Position numbers and translations under genes: made by a program. Below are positions 8,834 through 16,951 of a DNA stretch of 64,000 nt, piece by piece. This DNA comes from Bacteroidales bacterium (GTDB lineage Bacteria > Bacteroidota > Bacteroidia > Bacteroidales > F082). The notes under the pieces were generated by a model. It was not told where the DNA came from and did not search any database. It saw only the letters and a list, made by a program, of their open reading frames with translations. Location of the stretch: positions 1 through 64,000 of the forward strand of contig JACCQN010000003.1 of the NCBI GenBank assembly GCA_015709215.1. Direction: 5' to 3'. Within the stretch, counting starts at the first letter, position 1. Each line of letters opens with the position of its first letter.

Positions 8834-9220
8834 TCACCTGATAATTTTTATGCCATAATATCCTAAACCGCATAACAGTAGGCCAAGCACATTGTTCAAT
8901 AAAATGTTCACCAACATCATCTTGAATTGGCCTTGATTCAACAAGTAAAAACTGTCGTAAACAAAACTCGAAAATGTTGTGAAGCTGCCTAAAATTCCTA
9001 TTATCAATAATAATCTTACTGCCGGCGAAACTGCTGTTTTTTCGAGCAGTCCCCATACGAAACCGATAATAAAAGAACCGAAAAGATTTACCAATAGCGT
9101 ACCCCATGGCAGATGTTGATTCAAGTATTTATCCGCAAATTGATAAATCAAATAACGTAAAATAGTGCCCAGACTGCCACCTGCTGCCAAAAGAATAAGC
9201 TGATTTCCGAAATTCCCCAT
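8834..9220 (-). CDS. crcB: Fluoride ion channel CrcB/Fluc
   Basis: 128 residues with four predicted membrane helices. Diagnostic motifs are 'GGSLGTILRYLIYQ' at the N-terminus, 'WGTLLVNLFGSFIIGF' (pore Asn), and 'GILGSFTTFSSF' (Phe box and central Na+ site). The protein forms dual-topology dimers that leak fluoride out of the cell. Its ATG overlaps the DUF493 stop (TGATG at 9218-9222). No fluoride riboswitch can precede it in this tightly packed position, so it is likely expressed constitutively with the operon. Confidence 0.95.
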   Translation of the reverse strand: MGNFGNQLILLAAGGSLGTILRYLIYQFADKYLNQHLPWGTLLVNLFGSFIIGFVWGLLEKTAVSPAVRLLLIIGILGSFTTFSSFVYDSFYLLNQGQFKMMLVNILLNNVLGLLLCGLGYYGIKIIR

Positions 9221-9537
9221 CAGATGGCAAATTTTATTTCTTTTATTTCTTCCAAACCGGAATAGAGTGCTTTCATATGAGGTTTATCCAGCAGGGTGAC
9301 ATTAAACGTTAAACTTGTGTAATTCCCCTTTGAGCTGGGTTTTTCTGAAACAAAAACAAAAGGTACTTTGAGCCTGTTGAAAAGCTTTTCTATTTCTGCC
9401 TGCAGTTCCGCTTTTGGCCTCGACAGGATGATAACGATCTTTAATGCAAAGCTGACAGGAAACTTAACATTTTCATTATTGAAAGTTTTTGGCGAACTTC
9501 CGTTTCTTCCATTTAGATGCGGGTGTTGTATTTTCAT
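9220..9537 (-). CDS. DUF493 (YbeD-like) family protein
   Basis: About 105 residues from the ATG at 9537. A longer frame reaches a codon at 9576, but that would overlap the upstream gene. The C-terminal 'FPVSFALKIVI', 'VPFVFVSEKPSSKGNYTSLTFNVTLLDK' and 'LYSGLEEIKEIKFAI' segments fit the small ferredoxin-like DUF493/YbeD fold, thought to be a regulatory ACT-like domain in lipoate metabolism in E. coli. It is 5 bp after the LpxR-like gene and touches crcB. The role in this organism is not known. Confidence 0.82.
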   Translation of the reverse strand: MKIQHPHLNGRNGSSPKTFNNENVKFPVSFALKIVIILSRPKAELQAEIEKLFNRLKVPFVFVSEKPSSKGNYTSLTFNVTLLDKPHMKALYSGLEEIKEIKFAI

Positions 9538-9542
9538 AGTTA

Positions 9543-10754
9543 TCAAATGGTGTAGAGGAGGCTTAAACTGCCCCAATTATGTTGTTTTGCATTTTGAAAT
9601 TCTGGTGATAAATAAGTCCATTTAAGGCCTAGTCCTAATTTGCGATAATGCCAGGAAAAACCAGCTGAAAAACGGACGAGGCTGTGGTTTATTTCGTTGT
9701 AGCCGAAGGAATGTGGACTGCTGTCGTTGAATAAGCCACCATTAAGGCTTGCATTATAAGCCATAAAATGCCATGCTGGTTCAATGAAAAACCAAAAACT
9801 TCCGGCAGGCTCATAACTGTCATTTACAGGATTCAACTCGGGAAAATAACCATTTGGGATGCTATTAAGCAATCCAACACGAAATTGGAGAGCGCCTCCA
9901 CCATAGGTTTGATAGCTTCCCAGACCTAAATCAAGCATGCCGCTTAGCTGCCAAAAATCTCCTTTCAGAAACATTTTTTCCAGGCTAAAATCATAATTAA
10001 TCAACAGGTCGTTGGCCATTTGGTAATTCCAGCCAAAGGGTTTTAGCTGATGCATTGCTGTTTGCAAGGCTTCGGCCATCGAAGCCTTGCCTATTACACC
10101 CAGCCGAAAGCTTGCATGCATATTGATTCCTCTTGCCGGTATCTGACTCAATTTGAAATATTCAGCTAATAGCACGCCGGCAAAAGGTCTGTCGTTTCGA
10201 TCAATCTCAATGGACTCAGGATTTTGAGGTGTAAACATAAATTGATACACCCGAATTCCGGAAGTATTGAAAGCGTTAGATCCTAAACCAGCTAAGATAT
10301 TATTAAAAAAACCTGAAGCAAGTTTTGGATGCACCATGCCAATCGAAAAGCCGTTGGTGTAGTAATAGTCAGTCCCGGCAAAAATATCGTTATCGAAAGT
10401 TATCAAAAGCAAAGCCGGATGATTTATCTCAGAAGAATTTAACTTAAATAAGGGTTTTTGTGTGATTGTATAGATCTGATCCTGACCTTGTTCAATGTTT
10501 ATTTTTGTGATAGAATTCCCGGGCGACAAAGTCCCGATATCTTCCAGAAAATATTTAGTTGTTGATTTTTGGGGAAGTATAAACTCTCTTTCGAAAAGCT
10601 TTTCGTTTTTCAGATCAACTAGCTCTGAAACTTTCTTTGCCTTGATAGGAATGTTTTTGACCCGATTATCCCGTCTGATATTTTTATTGCCGCGCTGGTT
10701 TTCACAAGCTAGTGAAAATAGCAAAACAAAAATAATCAGCATTCGAAACAGCAT
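9543..10754 (-). CDS. LpxR-like (DUF2219) outer-membrane lipid A deacylase family protein
   Basis: 403 residues. The N-terminus carries a lipobox (LLFSLAC), then a basic, disordered region. From about residue 120 the sequence fits DUF2219/LpxR: 'LITFDNDIFAGTDYYYTNGFSIG' with the Asn-Asp and Tyr-rich motif, then 'FMFTPQNPESIEIDRNDRPFAGVLLAEYF', and alternating beta-strands ending in aromatic residues. LpxR enzymes remove the 3'-acyloxyacyl chain of lipid A. The lipoprotein-type start and a roughly 100-residue N-terminal extension are unusual for LpxR (about 320 residues), so activity is uncertain. It precedes DUF493 by 5 bp. Confidence 0.78.
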   Translation of the reverse strand: MLFRMLIIFVLLFSLACENQRGNKNIRRDNRVKNIPIKAKKVSELVDLKNEKLFEREFILPQKSTTKYFLEDIGTLSPGNSITKINIEQGQDQIYTITQKPLFKLNSSEINHPALLLITFDNDIFAGTDYYYTNGFSIGMVHPKLASGFFNNILAGLGSNAFNTSGIRVYQFMFTPQNPESIEIDRNDRPFAGVLLAEYFKLSQIPARGINMHASFRLGVIGKASMAEALQTAMHQLKPFGWNYQMANDLLINYDFSLEKMFLKGDFWQLSGMLDLGLGSYQTYGGGALQFRVGLLNSIPNGYFPELNPVNDSYEPAGSFWFFIEPAWHFMAYNASLNGGLFNDSSPHSFGYNEINHSLVRFSAGFSWHYRKLGLGLKWTYLSPEFQNAKQHNWGSLSLLYTI

Positions 10755-10849
10755 AAAACAACCAATTGTGGCAAAGATAAATCATATCTTATTTACGATC
10801 ATCAGCATAAGACCTGAAGCCGGTTGAGGAAAGTAAAATCAGACTTTCG

Positions 10850-13273
10850 TTAAAAGATTTTAGGATAGCGTACAGGATTGTATTCATGCATCAAGTTGTA
10901 AACAACATCAAAAACATCTTCGGCATTGGGATTCGAAAAATAATCGCCATCGGTACTGTAAGCCGCACGGTGATCGCGGGCTGTAAGTGTTTTGGGTTCA
11001 GCATCAAGGTATTTATACCCTTGCTGAATCTCAAGTACCTGCTGCATCATATAAGAAGTAGCGCCACCCGGAACATCTTCATCAAAGAACAAAATCTTGT
11101 TTGTTTTCTTCAGGGATTCTGCAATAAGGTGGTTAGTATCAAAAGGCAAAAGGGTCTGTACATCAATGAGTTCCACATCAATTCCAAATTCCAGCAACTG
11201 AGCTACCGCATCTTCAGCGATACGCACACAAGAACCATAGGTAACCAGCGTAAGGTCAGAACCTGTTTTAAGAATATCGGGAATTCCAACAGGAGTCCTG
11301 AATTCTCCAAGATTTTTTGGTTTTTGCTCGCGCAACCGATATCCATTCAATGGCTCGATAATCAAGGCAGGTTCGTCAGAAGCCAGGAAGGTATTATAAA
11401 AACCTGCAGCTTGTGTCATATTGCGCGGGATGGCAACATGCACGCCTCTGATGGAATTGATAACCATACTTAAGGGAGATCCGGCATGCCAAATACCTTC
11501 GAATCGGTGACCACGTGTGCTAATAATCAGTGGAGCTTTTTGGCCTCCTTTGGTGCGGTATTGCAAGGTTGCCAAATCATCAGAAATAATTTCGAGGGCG
11601 TATAACAAATAGTCAAAATATTGAATTTCGGCGATAGGTTTTAATCCCCTCAGAGCCATACCAATGCCCTGACCAATAATCGTAGCCTCACGGATTCCGG
11701 TATCGCTGATGCGCAGGCTGCCGTATTTTTTCTGAAGCCCTTCATAGGTTTGATTTACACCTCCAATTCTACCCACATCCTCGCCAAAGACAACCAATTC
11801 GGGATATTTTTCGAAGAGTTTGTCAAAATTATCCCTCAATATTTCTCTTCCCGGGACAAGCTCTGCCTGGTCATCAAATATTGGATCAATTCCAGGAATA
11901 TTTTTAACGGCCATGTCAGATTCAGAATATAAATGACTGCTGTAGGCTTCACGTCCTTCGGCCAGTTCTTTTTCGAGCCAGTTGGTGACATTGGTTTTAA
12001 GGGAGTTTTCGGGATTGGTACAAGAATTACAAATAAGCCTTAGTATCTTTTTTCCTGAAGATAAAATATCTTTTCGTATGGGTTCACCAATTTTTGCCAG
12101 GTCACTTTTTATGGCTTCAATTTTCTTTGTTTTTGCGCAGTTGCATGTTGTAACGTCCGTAACACGAATAAAGTCATTTCTTTTGTTCAGAAGCGGTTGT
12201 TCAAAGTTTTTCCATGCCTTTTTACGTGCTTCACGAGCTTCATTTGCAGCATCTTTTTCAATGTGTACCAGCTCTTCGGTAGTGGCCAGATTTTCTTTCA
12301 AAATCCATTCGCGCAGGCGAACAAGTCCATCACGACGTGCTTCATCTTCGAGTTGCTCCTTTGATTTGTAGCGCTCGTGCGAACCAGAAGTAGAATGGCC
12401 CTGAGGCTGCGTGCATTCGGTGATATGAAAGAGTATCGGCACATGCTCTTTACGGCATTTATCAATCCCTTCCCGATACACTCGAATCAGTTCAGGATAA
12501 TCCAATGCGCTGGCTTTGTAAATGTAGTATCCGTTTGAGCTGTTTTCCTTTTCAAATCCCTTGAGAATTTCTGAGATATTTCCTTTTGTGGTTTGAAATT
12601 TTTTTGGAACCGAAATACCCCAGCCGTCATCCCATACCGATATTGCCAACGGAACTTGCAGCACTCCAGCAGCATTAATGGTTTCGAAGAAATGGCCTTC
12701 AGACGTTGAAGCATCTCCGATTGTCCCAAAAGCCACTTCGTTACCATTTTTAGAGAAGAATTCTGATTTAGCAAGTGCCTTATTCTGACGATAGTATTTT
12801 GATGCCAGAGCAAGACCTAACAAACGTGGCATTTGACTGGCAGTAGGGGAGGTGTCGCACGAAGAAATCTTAATGTTGGTTTGTTTCTTCCATTTTCCCT
12901 GCTCATCCAGAATGCGTGTGCTGAAGTGGTTGTTCATCAGGCGACCACCATTACCGGGATTGGCTTGCAAATTTGTGTCACCATAGAGCTGCGCAAAGAG
13001 CTCCTCGGGAGTAACCATGCCAGTAGCAAGCATAAAGGTTTGATCTCTGTAGTAGCCCGAACGCCAGTCGCCAGGCTCAAAAACCTTAGCCATAGCCAGC
13101 TGTGGCACTTCTTTTCCGTCTCCGAAAATGCCAAATTTGGCTTTGCCGGTGAGCACTTCTCTACGTCCTAAAAGGCTGATGTTACGGCTCAGCCAACCGA
13201 TATAATAATCAAAAAGAATTTCTTCTTTATTCCATGAAAGAGCCTTTTTTTCTGCGGCTTTTGTCTTACTCAT
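10850..13273 (-). CDS. Fused 2-oxoacid dehydrogenase E1 alpha-beta (branched-chain or pyruvate type)
   Basis: 807 residues. Residues about 20-380 are an E1 alpha domain with the thiamine diphosphate motif GDASTSEGHFFETIN near residue 187. Residues about 470-807 are an E1 beta domain ('VVFGEDVGRIGGV', 'SDTGIREATIIGQGIGMALRG'). A linker with Cys residues (CNCAKTKK, CNSCTNP) joins them. The enzyme decarboxylates a 2-oxoacid and passes the acyl group to E2 lipoyl. Such fusions are common in Bacteroidota; the substrate is not decided by the sequence. No E2 or E3 gene is nearby. It lies between the LpxR-like gene and the MATE transporter. Confidence 0.93.
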   Translation of the reverse strand: MSKTKAAEKKALSWNKEEILFDYYIGWLSRNISLLGRREVLTGKAKFGIFGDGKEVPQLAMAKVFEPGDWRSGYYRDQTFMLATGMVTPEELFAQLYGDTNLQANPGNGGRLMNNHFSTRILDEQGKWKKQTNIKISSCDTSPTASQMPRLLGLALASKYYRQNKALAKSEFFSKNGNEVAFGTIGDASTSEGHFFETINAAGVLQVPLAISVWDDGWGISVPKKFQTTKGNISEILKGFEKENSSNGYYIYKASALDYPELIRVYREGIDKCRKEHVPILFHITECTQPQGHSTSGSHERYKSKEQLEDEARRDGLVRLREWILKENLATTEELVHIEKDAANEAREARKKAWKNFEQPLLNKRNDFIRVTDVTTCNCAKTKKIEAIKSDLAKIGEPIRKDILSSGKKILRLICNSCTNPENSLKTNVTNWLEKELAEGREAYSSHLYSESDMAVKNIPGIDPIFDDQAELVPGREILRDNFDKLFEKYPELVVFGEDVGRIGGVNQTYEGLQKKYGSLRISDTGIREATIIGQGIGMALRGLKPIAEIQYFDYLLYALEIISDDLATLQYRTKGGQKAPLIISTRGHRFEGIWHAGSPLSMVINSIRGVHVAIPRNMTQAAGFYNTFLASDEPALIIEPLNGYRLREQKPKNLGEFRTPVGIPDILKTGSDLTLVTYGSCVRIAEDAVAQLLEFGIDVELIDVQTLLPFDTNHLIAESLKKTNKILFFDEDVPGGATSYMMQQVLEIQQGYKYLDAEPKTLTARDHRAAYSTDGDYFSNPNAEDVFDVVYNLMHEYNPVRYPKIF

Positions 13274-13387
13274 TCGCTAAATTAATTTACAAATTGGTTA
13301 AGGGAATGGCGGCAAAGATAACAATTTGGATTGTTGATCGCAATCGGTTGTTAGAGCATTTACACCCGAATAAAACATCAAATATTC

Positions 13388-14680
13388 TTATATGTTCAGG
13401 GCTTTTGGTGCGAAAAGTGTCATCAATACACCTCTGCTGATCATAAACAGATGAAAGGCAAGCCATAGTCCGTGATTGCCCCAATATTGAGATCCGAAAT
13501 ACCATGCTGGGAGGAAAACACCAATCGATGCAATCAGCATAGTGTTGCGCATGGCAACGGAAGCAGTGGCACCAATATATATCCCATCCCAAATAAAGGC
13601 TGCAAAAGTGCTGATAGGGATCAAAATCATCCACCACTTATACTTCAATGCAGAAGCAATCAAATCGGTGTTATCAGTAATCAGCCTAATTAAATCGTTA
13701 TGAAAAAATCCATAAGCTAATATGAATGGCAAACTCATTCCAAATCCCCAAAGTAATAAATAATGAATGGTACTTTTGATTTTTTGGCTGTCGTTTGATC
13801 CTGTATATTTACCTACTAAAGCTTCGCCTGCATAGGCAAACCCATCCATGAAATAAGAGAACACAAAAAAGTACTGTAACATCATGCTGTTGAGTGCCAG
13901 CACGCGATTACCAAGTCCGGCAGATTCACTTGTAAAAAATGAAAGTGTAAGAATGAGAACAATGCTGCGAATCAGGATGTCGCGGTTTACCTTAAAGAAA
14001 CGTTTTAACATTTCGAGATTTAAAAGCACTTGCTTTTGCAAAGGCAATAAATGCATACGAAAGTTTTTGAGCAGCAGAAAAATTCCAAAAGCTAATCCGC
14101 CATATTGTGCTAACAAAGTGCCCCATGCTACGCCATCAACATTCATGTCAATCACATTTACAAAAAACAAGTTAAAAGCAATATTCAGAATATTGATAAA
14201 AATACTGAGATACATAGGGATTTGCGTGTTTTGCATTCCCACAAACCAACCCATTAGAGCCATCAGGCCAAGTGTGGCAGGTGCTGCATAAATCCTGATA
14301 TAGAAATATTTACGTGCCAGCGCTTTTACATCAGCGCTACCATTAAGCAGGAAGAAACTAATTTTTTCGATCGGGATTTGCAAAATTATCAGCAGTAAAG
14401 CCAGAGAACCTGCAATTAAAAGCGGCCGGTAGAGCCCGTGTGCTATTTCTTGCTTGTCGTTTTTGCCAAATGCTTGTGCAGTAAAGCCTGTAGTTCCCAT
14501 CCGTAAAAATCCCAGGCTGAGATACAAAACATTAAAAATAACACTCCCTAACCCGATTGCACCAATATAAACTGGCGAGCTAAGATGACCCATCAAAGCC
14601 AAATCGACCATTCCCAGCAACGGCACTGTTATGTTGCTGATGATATTGGGTATGGCAAGTCGTAATATTGATTTGTTCAT
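13388..14680 (-). CDS. MATE-family efflux transporter (DinF-like)
   Basis: 430 residues with about 12 hydrophobic helices. The N-terminus 'LAIPNIISNITVPLLGMVDLALMGHLSSPVYIGAIGLGSVIF' is the DinF/NorM-type MATE signature, and the pseudo-repeat occurs again in the second half ('MLQYFFVFSYFMDGFAYAGEALVGKYTG'). MATE proteins export organic cations or drugs using Na+ or H+ gradients. Substrate cannot be predicted. It sits 21 bp after cysH on the same strand and 114 bp before the E1 gene. Confidence 0.92.
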   Translation of the reverse strand: MNKSILRLAIPNIISNITVPLLGMVDLALMGHLSSPVYIGAIGLGSVIFNVLYLSLGFLRMGTTGFTAQAFGKNDKQEIAHGLYRPLLIAGSLALLLIILQIPIEKISFFLLNGSADVKALARKYFYIRIYAAPATLGLMALMGWFVGMQNTQIPMYLSIFINILNIAFNLFFVNVIDMNVDGVAWGTLLAQYGGLAFGIFLLLKNFRMHLLPLQKQVLLNLEMLKRFFKVNRDILIRSIVLILTLSFFTSESAGLGNRVLALNSMMLQYFFVFSYFMDGFAYAGEALVGKYTGSNDSQKIKSTIHYLLLWGFGMSLPFILAYGFFHNDLIRLITDNTDLIASALKYKWWMILIPISTFAAFIWDGIYIGATASVAMRNTMLIASIGVFLPAWYFGSQYWGNHGLWLAFHLFMISRGVLMTLFAPKALNI

Positions 14681-14701
14681 CAGCCGGTCGCAAAAGCGTG
14701 A

Positions 14702-15406
14702 TCAGGATTTATGCAGGCCGCATTCTTTTTGTTCGGGTTGTTCCCACCACCAACGTCCTGCACGGATATCCTCTCCAGGTTCAATGGCTCGCGTACAGGG
14801 CTGGCAGCCAATACTAGGAAAGCCTTTATCATGCAGTTTGTTATAAGGAATCCCTTCTTTTTTAATGAACTGTTCTACTTCTCCTACCGTCCAGTTGATC
14901 AGTGGATTTACCTTGATGAGGCCGTGCATCGCATCCCATTCGATGGCTTGCATATGAGTGCGGGTAACGGCTTGTTCTCGCCTCAAACCCGTTATCCAAG
15001 CATCTAGTCCTGAAAGTGCTCTTTTCAGAGGTTCGGTCTTGCGCACGCCACAGCACAATTTTCTATTTTCGACAGAGTGGTAAAACAAATTGATTCCCTT
15101 CTGGTTAACCATCTCTTCAACTTGTTTATAATCCGGGAAATATACCTCTATATTTGTCTTATAACGCGCCACAGTGCGATCAATCAAATCATATGTCTCC
15201 GGAAAAAGACGGCCTGTGTCCAAGGTAAAAATTGGAATTGGAAGATTTTTTTTGGCTATGAAATGTGTGATAATTTGATCTTCATAACCCAGGCTGCTGG
15301 CAAACTTTATCTTTCCGGGAAAGAGTGCGGCAACCTTTGTCAGAATTTTTTCAGCATTGGCTTTAGCAAGTGTTTGATTCAACTGATTGATATCTTCCTG
15401 TTTCAT
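14702..15406 (-). CDS. cysH: Adenylyl-sulfate (APS) reductase, [4Fe-4S] CysH type
   Basis: 234 residues from the ATG at 15406 (MKQEDINQ). A longer frame to 15490 is not needed. The PP-loop-like nucleotide fold is seen in 'KFASSLGYEDQIITHF'. Two cysteine pairs, 'KLCCGVRKTEPL' near residue 118 and 'GCQPCTRAI' near residue 201, form the [4Fe-4S] site that marks APS rather than PAPS reductases. The C-terminal 'KECGLH' carries the catalytic Cys. It reduces activated sulfate to sulfite in assimilation. No cysD/N/C/J/I genes are nearby, so the rest of the pathway must be elsewhere. The divergent neighbour is mpl. Confidence 0.93.
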   Translation of the reverse strand: MKQEDINQLNQTLAKANAEKILTKVAALFPGKIKFASSLGYEDQIITHFIAKKNLPIPIFTLDTGRLFPETYDLIDRTVARYKTNIEVYFPDYKQVEEMVNQKGINLFYHSVENRKLCCGVRKTEPLKRALSGLDAWITGLRREQAVTRTHMQAIEWDAMHGLIKVNPLINWTVGEVEQFIKKEGIPYNKLHDKGFPSIGCQPCTRAIEPGEDIRAGRWWWEQPEQKECGLHKS

Positions 15407-15543
15407 ATTTATAAAGGCTGTAAATGAGTGCGTGCAAAGATAAACAATCCACCGATAAGATAATTTGTACCACTGAGCATTTCGGTTCATTGCCTCAAAT
15501 TGTTTAGCTTCGCCGGATAGATCAATTCTTCAATTTGAGATTT

Positions 15544-16896
15544 ATGGCTCATATACATTTTATTGCCATTGGCGGGAGTGCGATGCATAACCTGGCTATT
15601 GCACTTTATCACAAAGGCGAGCAAATTACAGGTTCGGATGACGAAATTTTTGAGCCTTCCAGAAGCCGCTTGGAAAAGCTGGGATTGCTACCTGAAAAAT
15701 TGGGATGGTTTCCTGAGAAAATTCAACAGGGCATTGATGCTGTTATTTTGGGTATGCACGCCAAAGCTGATAATCCCGAACTTTTAAAAGCGCAAGAGCT
15801 TGGTATTCCTGTATTTTCCTATCCTGAATATCTTTATGAACAGAGTAAGGATAAAATGCGTGTAGTGATTGGTGGCAGCCATGGCAAAACAACCATTACA
15901 GCCATGATTTTGCATGTTTTAAAGCATTCCAGCATTGATGCCGACTATATGGTTGGAGCGCAGCTGGAAGGTTTTGAAGTGATGGTGAAATTAAGTGATA
16001 CTTCCAAATGGATGATCATTGAGGGCGACGAATACCTTACATCGCCCATCGACAGGGTGCCAAAATTCCTGCATTACCATCCGCATATTGCTGTGATTAG
16101 CGGCATTGGCTGGGATCATGTAAACGTTTTCCCAACTTTTGAAAATTACCTGCATCAGTTCAGGCTTTTTATTCAGGCCATCGAAAAAGGCGGCAGCTTG
16201 ATTTATAGTGCGTCTGACCCTGAAGTGGTAAAAATTGCTGCTGAAACATCGCTGGAAAAAATTCCCTACTACGCGCACAAATCTGTAACTGAAAACAATA
16301 TTACCAGCTTGTTAAGCAAAGTAGGAAAAACGCAAATTCAGGTTTTCGGGCAACATAATCTAATGAATATTAGCGCTGCGCTGGAGGTTTGTCGCAAGAT
16401 GGAAGTGACGGATCAACAATTTTATCAAGCCATTGGAAGTTTTAAAGGCGCTTCAAGGCGCCTGGAGCCCTGGTTTGAGATAGACCAATTTATCGTTTAC
16501 CGCGATTTTGCTCATGCACCTTCCAAGTTGAGTGCAACTGTTGCTGCTTTGCGTGAGCAGTACCCCAGTCGCAAACTGGTGGTTTGCTTTGAGTTGCATA
16601 CTTATAGTAGTCTAAGCGAGCAATTTATTGATCACTACCAAAAAAGTCTTGATCCTGCTGATGAGGCTGTTGTCTTTTATGATCCACATGCGGTGCAAAT
16701 CAAAAAACTCGAGCCGATGCCTATTGACCGTATCCGCTCTGGTTTTGGGAAAATAAATCTTGTTGTATTAAGCACTAAACAAGATTTACTGGATTATTTA
16801 TCTGCTTTAGAAACAGCAAATACTGTTTTGGCTTTAATGAGTTCTGGCAGTTTCAATGGCTTGGACCGGAACGATATCATCGAACTCTTCCAATAA
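15544..16896 (+). CDS. mpl: Mur ligase family, Mpl-like peptidoglycan recycling ligase
   Basis: 450 residues from ATG at 15544 (the frame opens at a TTG nine bases earlier). Motifs: N-terminal Rossmann 'HFIAIGGSAMHNLAIAL', ATP loop 'VIGGSHGKTTITAMIL' near residue 110, the 'IIEGDEYLTSPIDRVPKFLHYHP' segment, and 'FKGASRRLEPW'. The EGDEY...KF.HY segment is the Mpl version of the MurC/Mpl family, so it likely joins recycled tripeptide to UDP-MurNAc. In MurC this region differs. An efficient bidirectional terminator follows at 16899. No other mur genes are adjacent. Confidence 0.9.
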   Translation: MAHIHFIAIGGSAMHNLAIALYHKGEQITGSDDEIFEPSRSRLEKLGLLPEKLGWFPEKIQQGIDAVILGMHAKADNPELLKAQELGIPVFSYPEYLYEQSKDKMRVVIGGSHGKTTITAMILHVLKHSSIDADYMVGAQLEGFEVMVKLSDTSKWMIIEGDEYLTSPIDRVPKFLHYHPHIAVISGIGWDHVNVFPTFENYLHQFRLFIQAIEKGGSLIYSASDPEVVKIAAETSLEKIPYYAHKSVTENNITSLLSKVGKTQIQVFGQHNLMNISAALEVCRKMEVTDQQFYQAIGSFKGASRRLEPWFEIDQFIVYRDFAHAPSKLSATVAALREQYPSRKLVVCFELHTYSSLSEQFIDHYQKSLDPADEAVVFYDPHAVQIKKLEPMPIDRIRSGFGKINLVVLSTKQDLLDYLSALETANTVLALMSSGSFNGLDRNDIIELFQ

Positions 16897-16898
16897 AA

Positions 16899-16932
16899 AA
16901 CCGCTTCTGAATATTCTCTGAAGCGGTTATTT
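16899..16932. terminator. Bidirectional intrinsic terminator between mpl and the S9 peptidase
   Basis: Perfect 9-bp stem AACCGCTTC (16899-16907) with GAAGCGGTT (16920-16928) and a 12-base loop. The plus side is followed by ATTTTG and the opposite side ends in an A-run that reads as T6 on the minus strand. It lies between two convergent genes. Confidence 0.85.
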
Positions 16933-16951
16933 TGTCTATTAATTTTCAGGC

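Noticed and set aside
8834-9220. Fluoride riboswitch ahead of crcB
   Set aside because: crcB follows the DUF493 gene with overlapping stop and start, leaving no room.
10828-10846. Short inverted repeat after the E1 gene as a terminator
   Set aside because: Six base pairs with no T-tract on the coding strand.
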